Shown in pieces: positions 34,206 to 42,963 of a DNA stretch of 64,000 nt; position 1 is the first letter of the stretch; every line of letters starts with the position of its first letter. The notes beneath the pieces are model-generated. The model had not been told where the DNA came from, did no database searches, and saw only the letters and a program-made list of their open reading frames with translations. The stretch is taken from assembly GCA_016713245.1 (NCBI GenBank), contig JADJPM010000004.1, forward strand, positions 682,001-746,000. The letters are read 5' to 3'. The position numbers were made by a program, and so were the translations under genes. The DNA is from Verrucomicrobiaceae bacterium (GTDB lineage: Bacteria; Verrucomicrobiota; Verrucomicrobiia; Verrucomicrobiales; Verrucomicrobiaceae).

Positions 34206-34949
34206 ATGCCCAAAAAGAACCATAGTTTGATCATCGGCGGCACACGCGGCATGGGGCGGGTGCTGGCGGGGCATCTGGCCAAGGCTGGACACCGGGTTTC
34301 CGTTATCGGCAGGCGTGAGCCTTCGCCGAAGCTGCCGCGCGGGATACACTTTTTCTCCGCAGATCTGACCCAGACCGACAAGCTCCCTGAGGTTCTCGGT
34401 GAGGTGGTGCGCATCGGCGGCTCTTTGAGTCGGCTGGTCTGCCTACAGCGGTTTAAAGTAGCCCCTGGAGACGCCTGGTTGGGAGAGGTTGCCACGACCC
34501 TGACAGCCACTAAGATTGTTATTGAATCACTGGCGGAGAAATTCGCCGCCCACGGGGACAGATCCATCGTGCTTGTGAGTTCCGTGGCGGCGCATCTAGT
34601 GGCTTCCGAACAGGGGCCTGGCTACCATGTGGCCAAGGCCGGGCTGAACCAGTTGGCGCGCTACTATGCCGTGATCTTGGGACCAAAAAACATCCGTGTT
34701 AATGTCGTTTCTCCTGGCACCGTTCTGAAGCCAGAAAATCGGGATTTTTATCGTGGTGCCGAGAGCCTACAGACGATGTTCCGCAAGACAGTGCCCCTCG
34801 GGCGCATGGGGACGGCGCAGGAGGTTGCGAGCGTCATTGACTTCCTAGGCGGGCCGGCGGCTTCCTTCGTCACCGGGCAGACGCTGCTGGTGGACGGCGG
34901 TGTCAATCTTGTGGCACCTGAGACGCTGGCGCGTTTACTGGCAGGTTGA
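34206..34949 (+). CDS. Classical SDR (FabG-like)
   Basis: 247 residues from the ATG at 34206. IIGGTRGMGRVLAGHLA is the TGxxxGxG-type loop, VLVSSVAAHL carries the catalytic Ser, GYHVAKAGLNQLARYY the Tyr and Lys, and VNVVSPGTVLKPE the cofactor-side loop. The C-terminal GQTLLVDGGVNLV is typical. In this operon a sugar keto-reductase is more likely than fatty acid synthesis. Confidence 0.85.
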   Translation: MPKKNHSLIIGGTRGMGRVLAGHLAKAGHRVSVIGRREPSPKLPRGIHFFSADLTQTDKLPEVLGEVVRIGGSLSRLVCLQRFKVAPGDAWLGEVATTLTATKIVIESLAEKFAAHGDRSIVLVSSVAAHLVASEQGPGYHVAKAGLNQLARYYAVILGPKNIRVNVVSPGTVLKPENRDFYRGAESLQTMFRKTVPLGRMGTAQEVASVIDFLGGPAASFVTGQTLLVDGGVNLVAPETLARLLAG

Positions 34950-35011
34950 TCGCGGATCAACCCGCCCGTCACGAACTAATTCATTCTTTTGTCGCTTTCC
35001 CGCACCCACCT

Positions 35012-36493
35012 ATGGCCAACGACGAGCTTCTGGCAGAAATCAAACGTAAAAATGCCAGCAATGGTGATGTTGTTTTTGTCTCCGGCAACTTCAACATACT
35101 GCATCCCGGGCATTTGCGCCTGCTGCAGTTTGCCCGCGAGTGCGGTGATTTTCTGGTTGTCGGCGTGAACACCAACCGCATGGCCGCTGGCGCTGCCATT
35201 CTGGATGAGACACACCGACTTGAGTCCGTAAAGGCCAACAACTGGGTGGGGCATGCCTTCCTGCTCGACATGCCTGCGGCGGACTTCATCACCCTGCTGA
35301 AGCCGCACGCGGTGGTGAAGGGAAAGGAGCATGAGAACCGCCTCAATCCCGAGGCCGCCGCACTGGCCTCGTATGGTGGTGCCCTGCAGTTCGGCTCGGG
35401 TGAGACGGTGTTTTCCGCCTATGAGCTGCTGCGTGGGGAGCTGGCCCGCCAGACGGACGAGCTGCCGCTGGATCTGCCCTATGATTTCCCCGGCCGGCAC
35501 GGCTTTACGCTGGGTTCTTTGGAGGACATTGTGCGCAGCGCAGGCAAGGTGCGTATCGGCGTTGTGGGGGATGTCATCGTGGATGAGTATGTCTCCTGCA
35601 ACCCGCTGGGCATGTCCCAGGAGGATCCCACCATCGTCGTCACTCCCATGGGGTCGGACCGTTTCCTGGGCGGCGCGGCCATTGTTGCGGCCCACTGCGC
35701 CGGACTCGGGGCCCAGGTCAGCTACTTCACCGTCACCGGGGAGGATGCGCTGCACGGGTACATCGAGCAAAAGCTGGAGGAGTACAACGTGTCCGGCCAC
35801 CTCATCGTGGATGACACCCGGCCCACCACCCTGAAGCAGAGGTTCCGCGCCTCCGGCAAGACGCTGCTGCGCGTGAACCATCTCCGCCAGCATGGCATCC
35901 GCCGGGATCTTCAGCAGCAGTTGCTGGCCAAAATTCTCACCGTGCTGGATGACCTGGACGTGCTGGTCTTCTCCGACTTCAATTATGGCTGCCTTCCGCA
36001 GACGCTGGTGGATGAAATCACTACGGAGGCCCGCAGCCACGGGGTGCTGCTTATGGCGGACAGCCAGTGCTCCTCCCAGATCGGGGACGTGTCGCGGTTC
36101 AAGGATGTGGATTTGCTGACCCCCACCGAGATGGAGGCCCGGGTCAGCACCCGCAACCATGAGGACGGTCTGGTCATCCTGGCGGAAAAAGTGCGACACC
36201 AGGCGCGGGCGCAACACATCCTGCTGAAGCTCGGTGCCGACGGTGTGCTAGTGCATGCGGCGGACCAGACAAAGGGATGGCTCACGGATCAGCTGCCTGC
36301 CTTCAACTGCCAGGCCAAGGACACCGCCGGCGCGGGGGATTCCCTGCTTGCTGCCACGGCGGTGACCATCGCCCTCGGCGGCAGCATCTGGCAGGCTGCC
36401 TTCCTGGGTTCGCTGGCCGCAGCCTGCCAGGTTTCACGCGTCGGAAACACTCCATTGACAACTGCAGAGCTTCTCAAAGCTCTTACAGCATGA
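35012..36493 (+). CDS. HldE-like bifunctional protein, domains in reversed order
   Basis: 493 residues from the ATG at 35012. Residues 15-145 are a cytidylyltransferase-like domain with GNFNILHPGHLRLL (HxGH at 31-34). Residues 185-493 are a PfkB kinase with VVGDVIVDEYV, FLGGAAIVA and the catalytic DTAGAGDS (437-444). Canonical HldE has the kinase first and the nucleotidyltransferase second, so this is a permuted arrangement. Predicted role: phosphorylation of heptose-7-phosphate at C1 and nucleotidyl transfer to heptose-1-phosphate. The stop overlaps the next start (ATGA). Confidence 0.87.
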   Translation: MANDELLAEIKRKNASNGDVVFVSGNFNILHPGHLRLLQFARECGDFLVVGVNTNRMAAGAAILDETHRLESVKANNWVGHAFLLDMPAADFITLLKPHAVVKGKEHENRLNPEAAALASYGGALQFGSGETVFSAYELLRGELARQTDELPLDLPYDFPGRHGFTLGSLEDIVRSAGKVRIGVVGDVIVDEYVSCNPLGMSQEDPTIVVTPMGSDRFLGGAAIVAAHCAGLGAQVSYFTVTGEDALHGYIEQKLEEYNVSGHLIVDDTRPTTLKQRFRASGKTLLRVNHLRQHGIRRDLQQQLLAKILTVLDDLDVLVFSDFNYGCLPQTLVDEITTEARSHGVLLMADSQCSSQIGDVSRFKDVDLLTPTEMEARVSTRNHEDGLVILAEKVRHQARAQHILLKLGADGVLVHAADQTKGWLTDQLPAFNCQAKDTAGAGDSLLAATAVTIALGGSIWQAAFLGSLAAACQVSRVGNTPLTTAELLKALTA

Positions 36494-37209
36494 AGGCGCT
36501 CCTCCTTGCCGCAGGTAAAGGTACACGGCTTCGGCCGTTGACCGCCCATACTCCCAAGTGTCTGGTTGAAGTTGGTGGGCGTCCACTGCTAGATTACTGG
36601 TTATGTGATCTTTATGCAGCAGGAGCACTGGAGTTTCTCATTAATACGCATCATTTGGCGGAAACGGTTAGAAGCTATGTGACGCAGCATGCCTTGACTC
36701 CAGCCATTACCTTGGTGCATGAGGAAAAGCTTCTGGGCACTGCCGGGACGCTTCTTGCCAACAGCGATTTTCTAAAGCAGGGAACAACCCTCGTTGCGCA
36801 TGCCGACAACCTCTGCCTCTGCCCGTGGCGAGAGTTTTTAGCCGCCCACCTTTCCAGACCTCCAGAAACGGTAATGACAATGATGACTTTCCGATCTAGC
36901 ACACCCAGCGAGTGTGGTATTATTGAAATCGACCGGAATAATATTGTTCAAGGTTTTCATGAAAAAGTAGCGAATCCACCTGGCAATCTTGCCAACGCAG
37001 CGGTTTACCTCATTGAGCCTGAGTTAATCGAGATGATTCGACGGATGAAGGATGCTCCTAACGACCTGAGCACACAGGTGCTCCCCTGCCTGCTTGGAAA
37101 GATTTTCACTTGGGAAAATCGGCAAACCCTGATTGATATAGGAACCCCGGAGCGACTCGCTAGCGCCCAAGAAGTTGCTAATAACCGCAATCTGAAGTGT
37201 AAGCAATGA
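36490..37209 (+). CDS. Sugar-1-phosphate nucleotidyltransferase (HddC-like)
   Basis: 239 residues. KALLLAAGKGTRLRPLT is the NTP-binding signature, PKCLVEVGGRPLLDYW the sugar-side loop, and LVAHADNLCLC the metal-binding Asp. Length fits D-glycero-alpha-D-manno-heptose-1-phosphate guanylyltransferase (HddC) as well as short glucose-1-phosphate nucleotidyltransferases. It ends the operon, translationally coupled to the permuted HldE. The second half of the gene is noticeably AT-richer than its neighbours. Confidence 0.85.
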   Translation: MKALLLAAGKGTRLRPLTAHTPKCLVEVGGRPLLDYWLCDLYAAGALEFLINTHHLAETVRSYVTQHALTPAITLVHEEKLLGTAGTLLANSDFLKQGTTLVAHADNLCLCPWREFLAAHLSRPPETVMTMMTFRSSTPSECGIIEIDRNNIVQGFHEKVANPPGNLANAAVYLIEPELIEMIRRMKDAPNDLSTQVLPCLLGKIFTWENRQTLIDIGTPERLASAQEVANNRNLKCKQ

Positions 37210-37222
37210 ACTTAAACCTTGC

Positions 37223-38491
37223 TCACCAGCGTACAACACCTTTTGAAGTTATACTGGCGTTAGGCTTGTAAAACGAAACCTTGGTCCGTTCAAGAAACGC
37301 CGTAATCACCGCTACAAGTTCCTCATTCTGGATAATTGACGGATCTCCGATGTAGCGATTTTCCACGATGCGGCCAGGATACAGGCAGGGCCAATCTTCG
37401 TTCACCCACTGCCACATGTTCTCCTTGCCTTTGCCTGCATAGAGCTCGTCTTCGGAACAACCGAATCGTATACCCGGAGTCTGCAGACTTAGCACATGGG
37501 AGTGCCCAAACTGCACGGCCACGTTCATGGCTCCGCCTAAAACACCAATGACAGAGGCAACATGGTCTCCCACAATCGCCAGTAGCTTGGGTGGGATCGC
37601 TACCACAACGGCATTAGGATGAGATCCAACAATGGCCTCAATATCAGCCTGCTGGGGATGTTGAGCTACGTTAAGAAGGGTGCGATATCCCGAACTCTCG
37701 AGAATGGCAACAATCAAGTTGATTTGATCGAGTGATAAAGAAGCATGTGAAAAATTGACCACATTAAAAAGCACAGCTGGCAATAAATCTTCACCAGTAG
37801 TAGGCAGGTTTTGAACGGAGGAGATGTCATGGGCTGACTGAAGGTCAGCATCTGTGTAGTATGTGGGCTGGTTGGGTTTGACCGAGTTTGGCAGGTAAAG
37901 AAGTGTCTTTAGCAAAGTGCCATAGGTAACAGCACGGAGCATATACAGGTCTCCGAAATAGGGGTATTGCACCAAATGGAGATGGCGAATAGTGCCTGCT
38001 GGGAGGCCATGTTTAACAAAATAGGGAGCGATGGCAAGGCCACACTCACCATTAAAATAGTGGTCTGCCAGCTGGGACGTCGAACGACGTGTTGGCCTGA
38101 AATATGCCGACAGCTTGTTTAGTGCATTAGAGTCAACAAAGATGAAACGATTGATCACCATCTGCTCTTCAAAAAAAGCTTCGATAATAGGGAGGTCAGC
38201 CTTTGCAGCGATAACACGGCTGGAGGGATAGATATCGAAGTGGGATGCAAGATAGGAAAGGATGCACCACTTATCGCCAAAGCTGGCATGCATTACAAAG
38301 TAACTTAGGTTCGGATCCAGGTGGGAAAACTCTGGTAGCAATAAAATTGCGTGCTCCACGGTATTGAACTGCTCCTTGGCTCTTAACTGGTTACCTATCA
38401 GAAAATCATAGATTTCCTGCACACGGCGGATCGCCGATCTGGCTAATTTATGCTTGAGACGACGAAGCCGATCAAGAAGTGGTCGAAGCAT
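37223..38491 (-). CDS. Uncharacterised protein, possible glycosyltransferase
   Basis: 422 residues from the ATG at 38491, on the opposite strand to the operon and converging with it (13-base gap). A basic N-terminal helix precedes FVMHASFGDKWCILSYLASH, which loosely recalls the GD-containing loop of GT9-type transferases; GVLGGAMNVAVQFGHSHVLS may be the sugar-nucleotide-binding end. I cannot assign a family. Its base composition is clearly lower in GC than the window average, which suggests separate acquisition. Confidence 0.6.
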   Translation of the reverse strand: MLRPLLDRLRRLKHKLARSAIRRVQEIYDFLIGNQLRAKEQFNTVEHAILLLPEFSHLDPNLSYFVMHASFGDKWCILSYLASHFDIYPSSRVIAAKADLPIIEAFFEEQMVINRFIFVDSNALNKLSAYFRPTRRSTSQLADHYFNGECGLAIAPYFVKHGLPAGTIRHLHLVQYPYFGDLYMLRAVTYGTLLKTLLYLPNSVKPNQPTYYTDADLQSAHDISSVQNLPTTGEDLLPAVLFNVVNFSHASLSLDQINLIVAILESSGYRTLLNVAQHPQQADIEAIVGSHPNAVVVAIPPKLLAIVGDHVASVIGVLGGAMNVAVQFGHSHVLSLQTPGIRFGCSEDELYAGKGKENMWQWVNEDWPCLYPGRIVENRYIGDPSIIQNEELVAVITAFLERTKVSFYKPNASITSKGVVRW

Positions 38492-38627
38492 TTTTGGAAG
38501 GGGAAAAGCCTAATCGATTCATGAACTCTGCTGGCCGCAGGGCCTCATGCGAAGTTTCAACGCGCATGAAATTAGCTTTCCTGTCCGCTGTGCCAAGGCT
38601 TTTTTCGGCATCGGCGACTTCAGTGAT

Positions 38628-38812
38628 TCAAGTCCATCCACGTTCAATTGGAATCGAGTGGGAGGATGCGGTCTTCTCCAAGTGGGAACCATAGATCGTG
38701 CGTGAGGAGCTGAAACCATCGGGAAGGTTACGCCAAGGACCTGCGTTTCTCAGCTGGTAGAACAAAGCGTCGAGCACCATATCTATTCCTGCTGGAGGTC
38801 TGCCTCCAGATT
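38628..38812 (-). pseudogene. IS5-type transposase N-terminal remnant
   Basis: In one minus-strand frame the sequence reads KSGGRPPAGIDMVLDALFYQ, then LRNAGPWRNLPDGFSSSRTI. The pattern 'LDALFYxLRxxxxWRxLPxxF' is the conserved N-terminal helix-turn-helix region of IS5-family transposases. It is followed by a stop at 38628 with no catalytic DDE domain, and no inverted repeats were found. The surrounding 38492-39140 stretch holds nothing else recognisable. Confidence 0.7.
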
Positions 38813-39140
38813 TCAGGAGAGAGGGAACCGGCCCGCGTGGCGCTTCTGTGGAGCAATTCGGGGCCGTAGTACCAGAAAGCGGGAAAACGGGGGACAGCCG
38901 GGCAGCGGCATACGAGAGTTTCAGAAGTAGCAACGGGGAGCCGGGGCCAAGTGGAGGACGGTAAAAAGACGGGGCGAAACCACCGGGGGAGGGGGAGCAG
39001 ACTCGGGCGGCCAGCCTGCTCTCTGAATCGGTTTGGCCGGGCGAAATTTTCCCCATTGGGAGCCAAAAACCTCGGCGTCGTATTCTTAGCTGCATTCTTA
39101 GTTTGGGCAGCCGTGGCCGTGGAACCCTTGATTTCTCAAG

Positions 39141-39214
39141 TGGTTGCCTCACAAGGATTCGAACCTTGAATAACAGATTCAGAATCTGCTGTGTTACCAT
39201 TACACCATGAGGCA
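39141..39214 (-). tRNA. tRNA-Gln (CUG), CCA encoded
   Basis: Reading the minus strand, the acceptor stem TGCCTCA pairs with TGAGGCA, the anticodon loop is TTCTGAA with anticodon CTG (Gln, codon CAG), and the T arm contains GGTTCGAATCC. The 3' end continues as A-CCA at 39141-39144, so CCA is encoded. The 3' end faces the polysaccharide island, the usual geometry for integration next to a tRNA gene. Confidence 0.95.
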
Positions 39215-39280
39215 GCGGGTCGTGGGGGCCGCGATACTAGAGGCTGCGGACGGGCTTTCAAGTCTGACGAAGGGCTTTTT

Positions 39281-40690
39281 TCAGTCCTTGCCGGTCAGTT
39301 CGTGGCGATGCGCCTTCGTTTCGGCGGCGATGACGCCGCTGAGGCAGATGAGGGCGATCAGATTCGGGATGGCCATGAGGCCGTTGGCGGCATCGGCAAA
39401 GTCCCACACGGCCTGGGCGGGCTGCACGCTGCCAAAGAGCACCGCCAGCACCCATAGGATGCGGTAGGGCTTTACGGAGCGGGTGCCGAAGAGGTATTCC
39501 GCTGCTTTTTCGCCGTAGTAACCCCAGCCGAGGATGGTGGAGAAAACGAAGAAACACATGCCGAAGAGCAGGAAGATGGGACCCAGGGTGTGGAGATCAT
39601 TGAAGGCGGCGCTGGTGAGGGCGGCCTTTGGCAGGCCTTCTTTCCAATGCCCGCTGCTGACGATGACGAGGCCGGTCATGGCGCAAACGACGACGGTATC
39701 CCAAAACGTGGCGGTGGAGCTCACGAGCGCCTGGCGCACGGGATTCCGCGTCTGCGCCGCAGCGGCCACGATGGGGGCGGAGCCGAGACCGGATTCATTG
39801 GAGAACAAGCCGCGTGCGATCCCTGCCTGCGCTACCTGCTTGAGCGTGGCTCCCACGAAACCGCCCACCGCTGCCTGACCACTCCAGGCACCGTGCCAGA
39901 TATCGGCAAAGGTTCCTGGTAGAGCGCTGGCATTCTTGATCAGGATGAGCACGCAGCCGATGATGTAGCCCACGGCCATGATCGGAACGAGAAAGCCGCA
40001 CACCTTGGCGATGCTTTTCACGCCGCCGAGCACGACGGCGGCGGTCAGGACGGCCATCACACTGCCTGCCACCCAGCGCAGCACGGCGTCAGACTCTGGT
40101 TTAATGTGCTCGTGGAGCAGTTCGACGATGCTGTTGGCCTGCGTCATGTTGCCAATGCCAAAGGCGGCGATGCAGGTGAAGGCGGCGAAGAGCACGCCGA
40201 GCCATTTCACGCCCAGGCCGCGCTCCAGCGCATACATCGGGCCGCCAGCCATGGAGCCATCCGGCATCTTGACGCGATACTTCACCGCCAGCACGGCCTC
40301 GGAATACTTCGTGGCGATGCCAAAGACACCCGTCAGCCACATCCACAGCACCGCGCCGGGACCGCCCATGGCTACCGCACCGGCCACGCCGACGATGTTG
40401 CCGGTGCCGATGGTGGCTGCGAGAGCCGTCATCAAAGCGCCAAACTGCGAAACATCCCCTTCGCCTTCCTTTTGGCGTGAGAACGAGATCTTGATGGCCC
40501 GCGGGAGGAAGCGTTGAATGAAACCCGTGCGCAGGGTCAAAAACAGGTGCGCCCCGAAGAGCAGAACAATTAGGAGCGGAACATCTAGAAAGTATCCCAC
40601 CCAACCTGAAACCTGGAGTTTGAAAATCGAGGCAACGGAAGCTCCCCACACGAAACCCGAGAGATCAGCGGCAAATTTGGCAAAGTCCAT
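39281..40690 (-). CDS. AGCS-family sodium:alanine/glycine symporter
   Basis: 469 residues with about eleven hydrophobic helices. ALAATIGTGNIVGVAGAVAM and GGPGAVLWMWLTGVFGIATK are the family signature of the alanine or glycine:cation symporters, and MAGGPMYALERGLGVKW fits as well. It imports small neutral amino acids with Na+ across the inner membrane. The gene stands alone, between the tRNA and the divergent toxin-antitoxin pair. Confidence 0.93.
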   Translation of the reverse strand: MDFAKFAADLSGFVWGASVASIFKLQVSGWVGYFLDVPLLIVLLFGAHLFLTLRTGFIQRFLPRAIKISFSRQKEGEGDVSQFGALMTALAATIGTGNIVGVAGAVAMGGPGAVLWMWLTGVFGIATKYSEAVLAVKYRVKMPDGSMAGGPMYALERGLGVKWLGVLFAAFTCIAAFGIGNMTQANSIVELLHEHIKPESDAVLRWVAGSVMAVLTAAVVLGGVKSIAKVCGFLVPIMAVGYIIGCVLILIKNASALPGTFADIWHGAWSGQAAVGGFVGATLKQVAQAGIARGLFSNESGLGSAPIVAAAAQTRNPVRQALVSSTATFWDTVVVCAMTGLVIVSSGHWKEGLPKAALTSAAFNDLHTLGPIFLLFGMCFFVFSTILGWGYYGEKAAEYLFGTRSVKPYRILWVLAVLFGSVQPAQAVWDFADAANGLMAIPNLIALICLSGVIAAETKAHRHELTGKD

Positions 40691-40800
40691 TTCCGCTTCT
40701 ACCTGCTGGAGGTCACTTTAGCCAAGAGGAAATTCGAAGCGTCCACTCTGGAAATGGAGCGGGTGCTTGAAAGGCAACGCGGTTGGCCTAAACTCCGAAC

Positions 40801-40977
40801 ATGTCCGCCAGAGATGCCATTTTATCGGAAATCGAGGTCCTGCCTGAGTCAGTCCTTCGGGAGGCACTGCATTTCATTCGCTTCGCCGCTCGTCAGCAGC
40901 AAGAAAAGGAGTGGCAGGATGTGCTCCCGACTCGAGAAGTGGAACAAGAAGTCCTCGACCTGCTCGATGCACCATGA
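40801..40977 (+). CDS. Small antitoxin of MazEF-type pair
   Basis: 58 residues. SEIEVLPESVLREALHFIRF resembles the helix of DUF2281-type antitoxins, and the acidic tail (REVEQEVLDLLDAP) fits toxin binding. Its stop overlaps the start of the MazF-like gene (ATGA), the usual antitoxin-first layout. No DNA-binding motif is obvious in so short a protein. Confidence 0.72.
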   Translation: MSARDAILSEIEVLPESVLREALHFIRFAARQQQEKEWQDVLPTREVEQEVLDLLDAP

Positions 40978-41291
40978 ATCCTAAGCTCGGGGAAGTCTGG
41001 CTGGTGGACATGGGCATGGTCGGGAAGATTAGGCCTGCCGTGGTGGTGCTGGATCATCAATTGCCAGTCGAGCGAGCCATCATCGTGCACGTGCCAGTCA
41101 CCTCACAAAATCGGGATTCGCAGCTCGAAGTGTCGCTCGGGCACCTGCCGTTTTTGAGCCCCGAGTCGGTCGCCAATGTGCAGGGTATTGGCTCGCTTCC
41201 CAGAACACGATTCGAACGAAAACTGGGCACTTTACCTGCCGCTGATCTCGGACGCATCCGAAGCGCCATGCGGCTGGCATTTGGGCTGTGA
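40974..41291 (+). CDS. MazF/PemK-family toxin
   Basis: 105 residues from ATG 40974. GEVWLVDMGMVGKIRPAVVV is the conserved PemK/MazF N-terminus with the loop that precedes the RP motif; VPVTSQNRD follows where the catalytic region is usually found. MazF toxins are sequence-specific mRNA endoribonucleases. It is translationally coupled to the antitoxin and followed 103 bases later by an unrelated exported oxidoreductase. Confidence 0.87.
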   Translation: MNPKLGEVWLVDMGMVGKIRPAVVVLDHQLPVERAIIVHVPVTSQNRDSQLEVSLGHLPFLSPESVANVQGIGSLPRTRFERKLGTLPAADLGRIRSAMRLAFGL

Positions 41292-41394
41292 AGAGCCCCA
41301 GCCATTTTGTCGCTTCCACACATTCCCGCAGGAAGAAGCTTTCCCGTTGCGTTCACTGCGCCCTCACCGCTATCCTCGCGGCCCCTTTAAATCC

Positions 41395-42828
41395 ATGAAG
41401 ACCTCTCTCTTCCCCAACCGTCGTGCGTTCCTCCGCAACACCGCGCTCTCAGCCGGTGGCCTTTTCGTTCCCAATCTCCTCCTCGGCCAAGACGCCGCGA
41501 AGAAGCTCAACGTCGCCGGCATCGGCGGTGCGGGCGGTAAAGGGGCGAGCGATGTCGGCATTGCCGCCGAAGGGGCCAACATCGTCGCCATCTGCGACAT
41601 CGACGGCAACCGCCTCAAGGACGCCCAGAAGAAGTATCCGGGCGCTAAGATGTTCACCTCCTTCCAGGAGATGTTCAACGACATGGCCGACAAGATCGAC
41701 ATGGTCACCGTCTCCACGCCCGACCACGCCCATTACCCGGCCGCCATGGAGGCCATCAAGCGTGGCAAACACGTCTGCGTGCAGAAGCCGCTCGTGAACC
41801 GCATTTGGGAAGCCAATGAGCTCCATGCCGCCGCCAAGAAAAAGGGCGTGAAGACCAACATGGGCAACCAAGGCCACACCGGCGAGCAGATCCGTCAGCT
41901 CAAGGAATGGATGAACGCCGGCGTCGTCGGCAACGTGAAGGAAATCCACGTCTGGACGAACCGCCCCATTTGGCCCCAAGGCACCGCTGCCAAGGACATT
42001 TATACCGGCAAAGCCGCGCCGAAGCCCCGCAAGAAGGACGAAGCCAATGGCGTCGCCGAGGCCGTCGGCCAGGCTCCTGCGCATGTGAACTGGCAGCAAT
42101 GGCTCGCCCAGGTGCCTGATCATCCTTACATGCCCGGTTTGCACCCCTTCGCCTGGCGCGGTAGTGTCGATTTCGGTGCTGGAGCCATGGGTGACATGGG
42201 CTGCCACATCATGGACGGTCCCTTCTGGGCCTGCGAACTCGGCGAACCCTACAAAATCGAAGCCGAAGTGGGTGATCTCACCGACATGAGCTGGCCCGCT
42301 TGGTCGCACGTCATCTGCCACTTCAAGCACGTCAAATACGGCGAGATCAAGCTGCACTGGTATGAAGGCAAAAACGGCGATGTGCCGATGAAACCCGCCC
42401 GCCCGGCCAAGCTCGAAGACGGTCGCGACTTCAACAAGATGATCGGTGGCTTCATGATCGTGGGCGATGAGGACACCATCCTCAATCCTGGCGACTACTG
42501 CGAGGCTCTCGAAATCGTCGGCAACCGTCCGAAGCTGGCCAAGTTCTTCAAAGAAACGCCGAAGACCCTCGAGCGCTCCCTCGCTCCTGGGAAGCCGCAG
42601 CTCGAACTCGTCATGGCCATCGAGCAGGACAAGATCGCCGGCAGTAACTTCGACTACTCCGTGCCGCTCACCAAGCTCTGCCTCCTGGGCAACCTCGCCA
42701 TCGGCAATCCGGGCAAGGTCATCGGCTGGGACAGCGCCAAGCAGGAGTCCGACAACGCCGATGCGAACAAGATGATCAAACGCGCCGCCGTCCGCTCCGG
42801 ATGGGAATACAGCGCCGCGAGCATCTGA
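41395..42828 (+). CDS. Tat-exported Gfo/Idh/MocA oxidoreductase
   Basis: 477 residues from the ATG at 41395. A Tat signal (NRRAFLRNTALSAGG) precedes the Rossmann domain: NVAGIGGAGGKGASDV, IVAICDIDG, VSTPDHAHYPAAMEAIKRGK, then HVCVQKPLVN, which holds the EKP-like motif (here QKP). The C-terminal domain has DMGCHIMDGPFW. These PVC-type proteins are probably periplasmic sugar oxidoreductases with tightly bound NAD; substrate unknown. A GCAA-tetraloop terminator follows the stop. Confidence 0.92.
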   Translation: MKTSLFPNRRAFLRNTALSAGGLFVPNLLLGQDAAKKLNVAGIGGAGGKGASDVGIAAEGANIVAICDIDGNRLKDAQKKYPGAKMFTSFQEMFNDMADKIDMVTVSTPDHAHYPAAMEAIKRGKHVCVQKPLVNRIWEANELHAAAKKKGVKTNMGNQGHTGEQIRQLKEWMNAGVVGNVKEIHVWTNRPIWPQGTAAKDIYTGKAAPKPRKKDEANGVAEAVGQAPAHVNWQQWLAQVPDHPYMPGLHPFAWRGSVDFGAGAMGDMGCHIMDGPFWACELGEPYKIEAEVGDLTDMSWPAWSHVICHFKHVKYGEIKLHWYEGKNGDVPMKPARPAKLEDGRDFNKMIGGFMIVGDEDTILNPGDYCEALEIVGNRPKLAKFFKETPKTLERSLAPGKPQLELVMAIEQDKIAGSNFDYSVPLTKLCLLGNLAIGNPGKVIGWDSAKQESDNADANKMIKRAAVRSGWEYSAASI

Positions 42829-42852
42829 TCGCTCTCGATGGAACCTCACGCT

Positions 42853-42880
42853 CGGCGGTCGCAAGGCCGCCGGGCTTTTT
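42853..42880 (+). terminator. Intrinsic terminator after Gfo/Idh/MocA gene
   Basis: Stem CGGCGGTC (42853-42860), GNRA loop GCAA, stem GGCCGCCG (42865-42872), then GGCTTTTT (T-run to 42880). The stem has one T-G pair. It ends the transcript 25 bases after the stop codon at 42828. Confidence 0.8.
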
Positions 42881-42963
42881 CTTGCCTTTTCGGGCCGCTG
42901 ACTGCTAGCTTGGAAGCGCTGGAGGCACGCATCCCGAAACGTTTTGCTTCTGGCTCATTCTTT

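Noticed and set aside
38813..39200. Full-length 190-residue protein reading through the IS remnant
   Set aside because: Only the last 60 residues resemble anything; the rest overlaps the tRNA gene and is Pro/Ser/Arg-rich noise.
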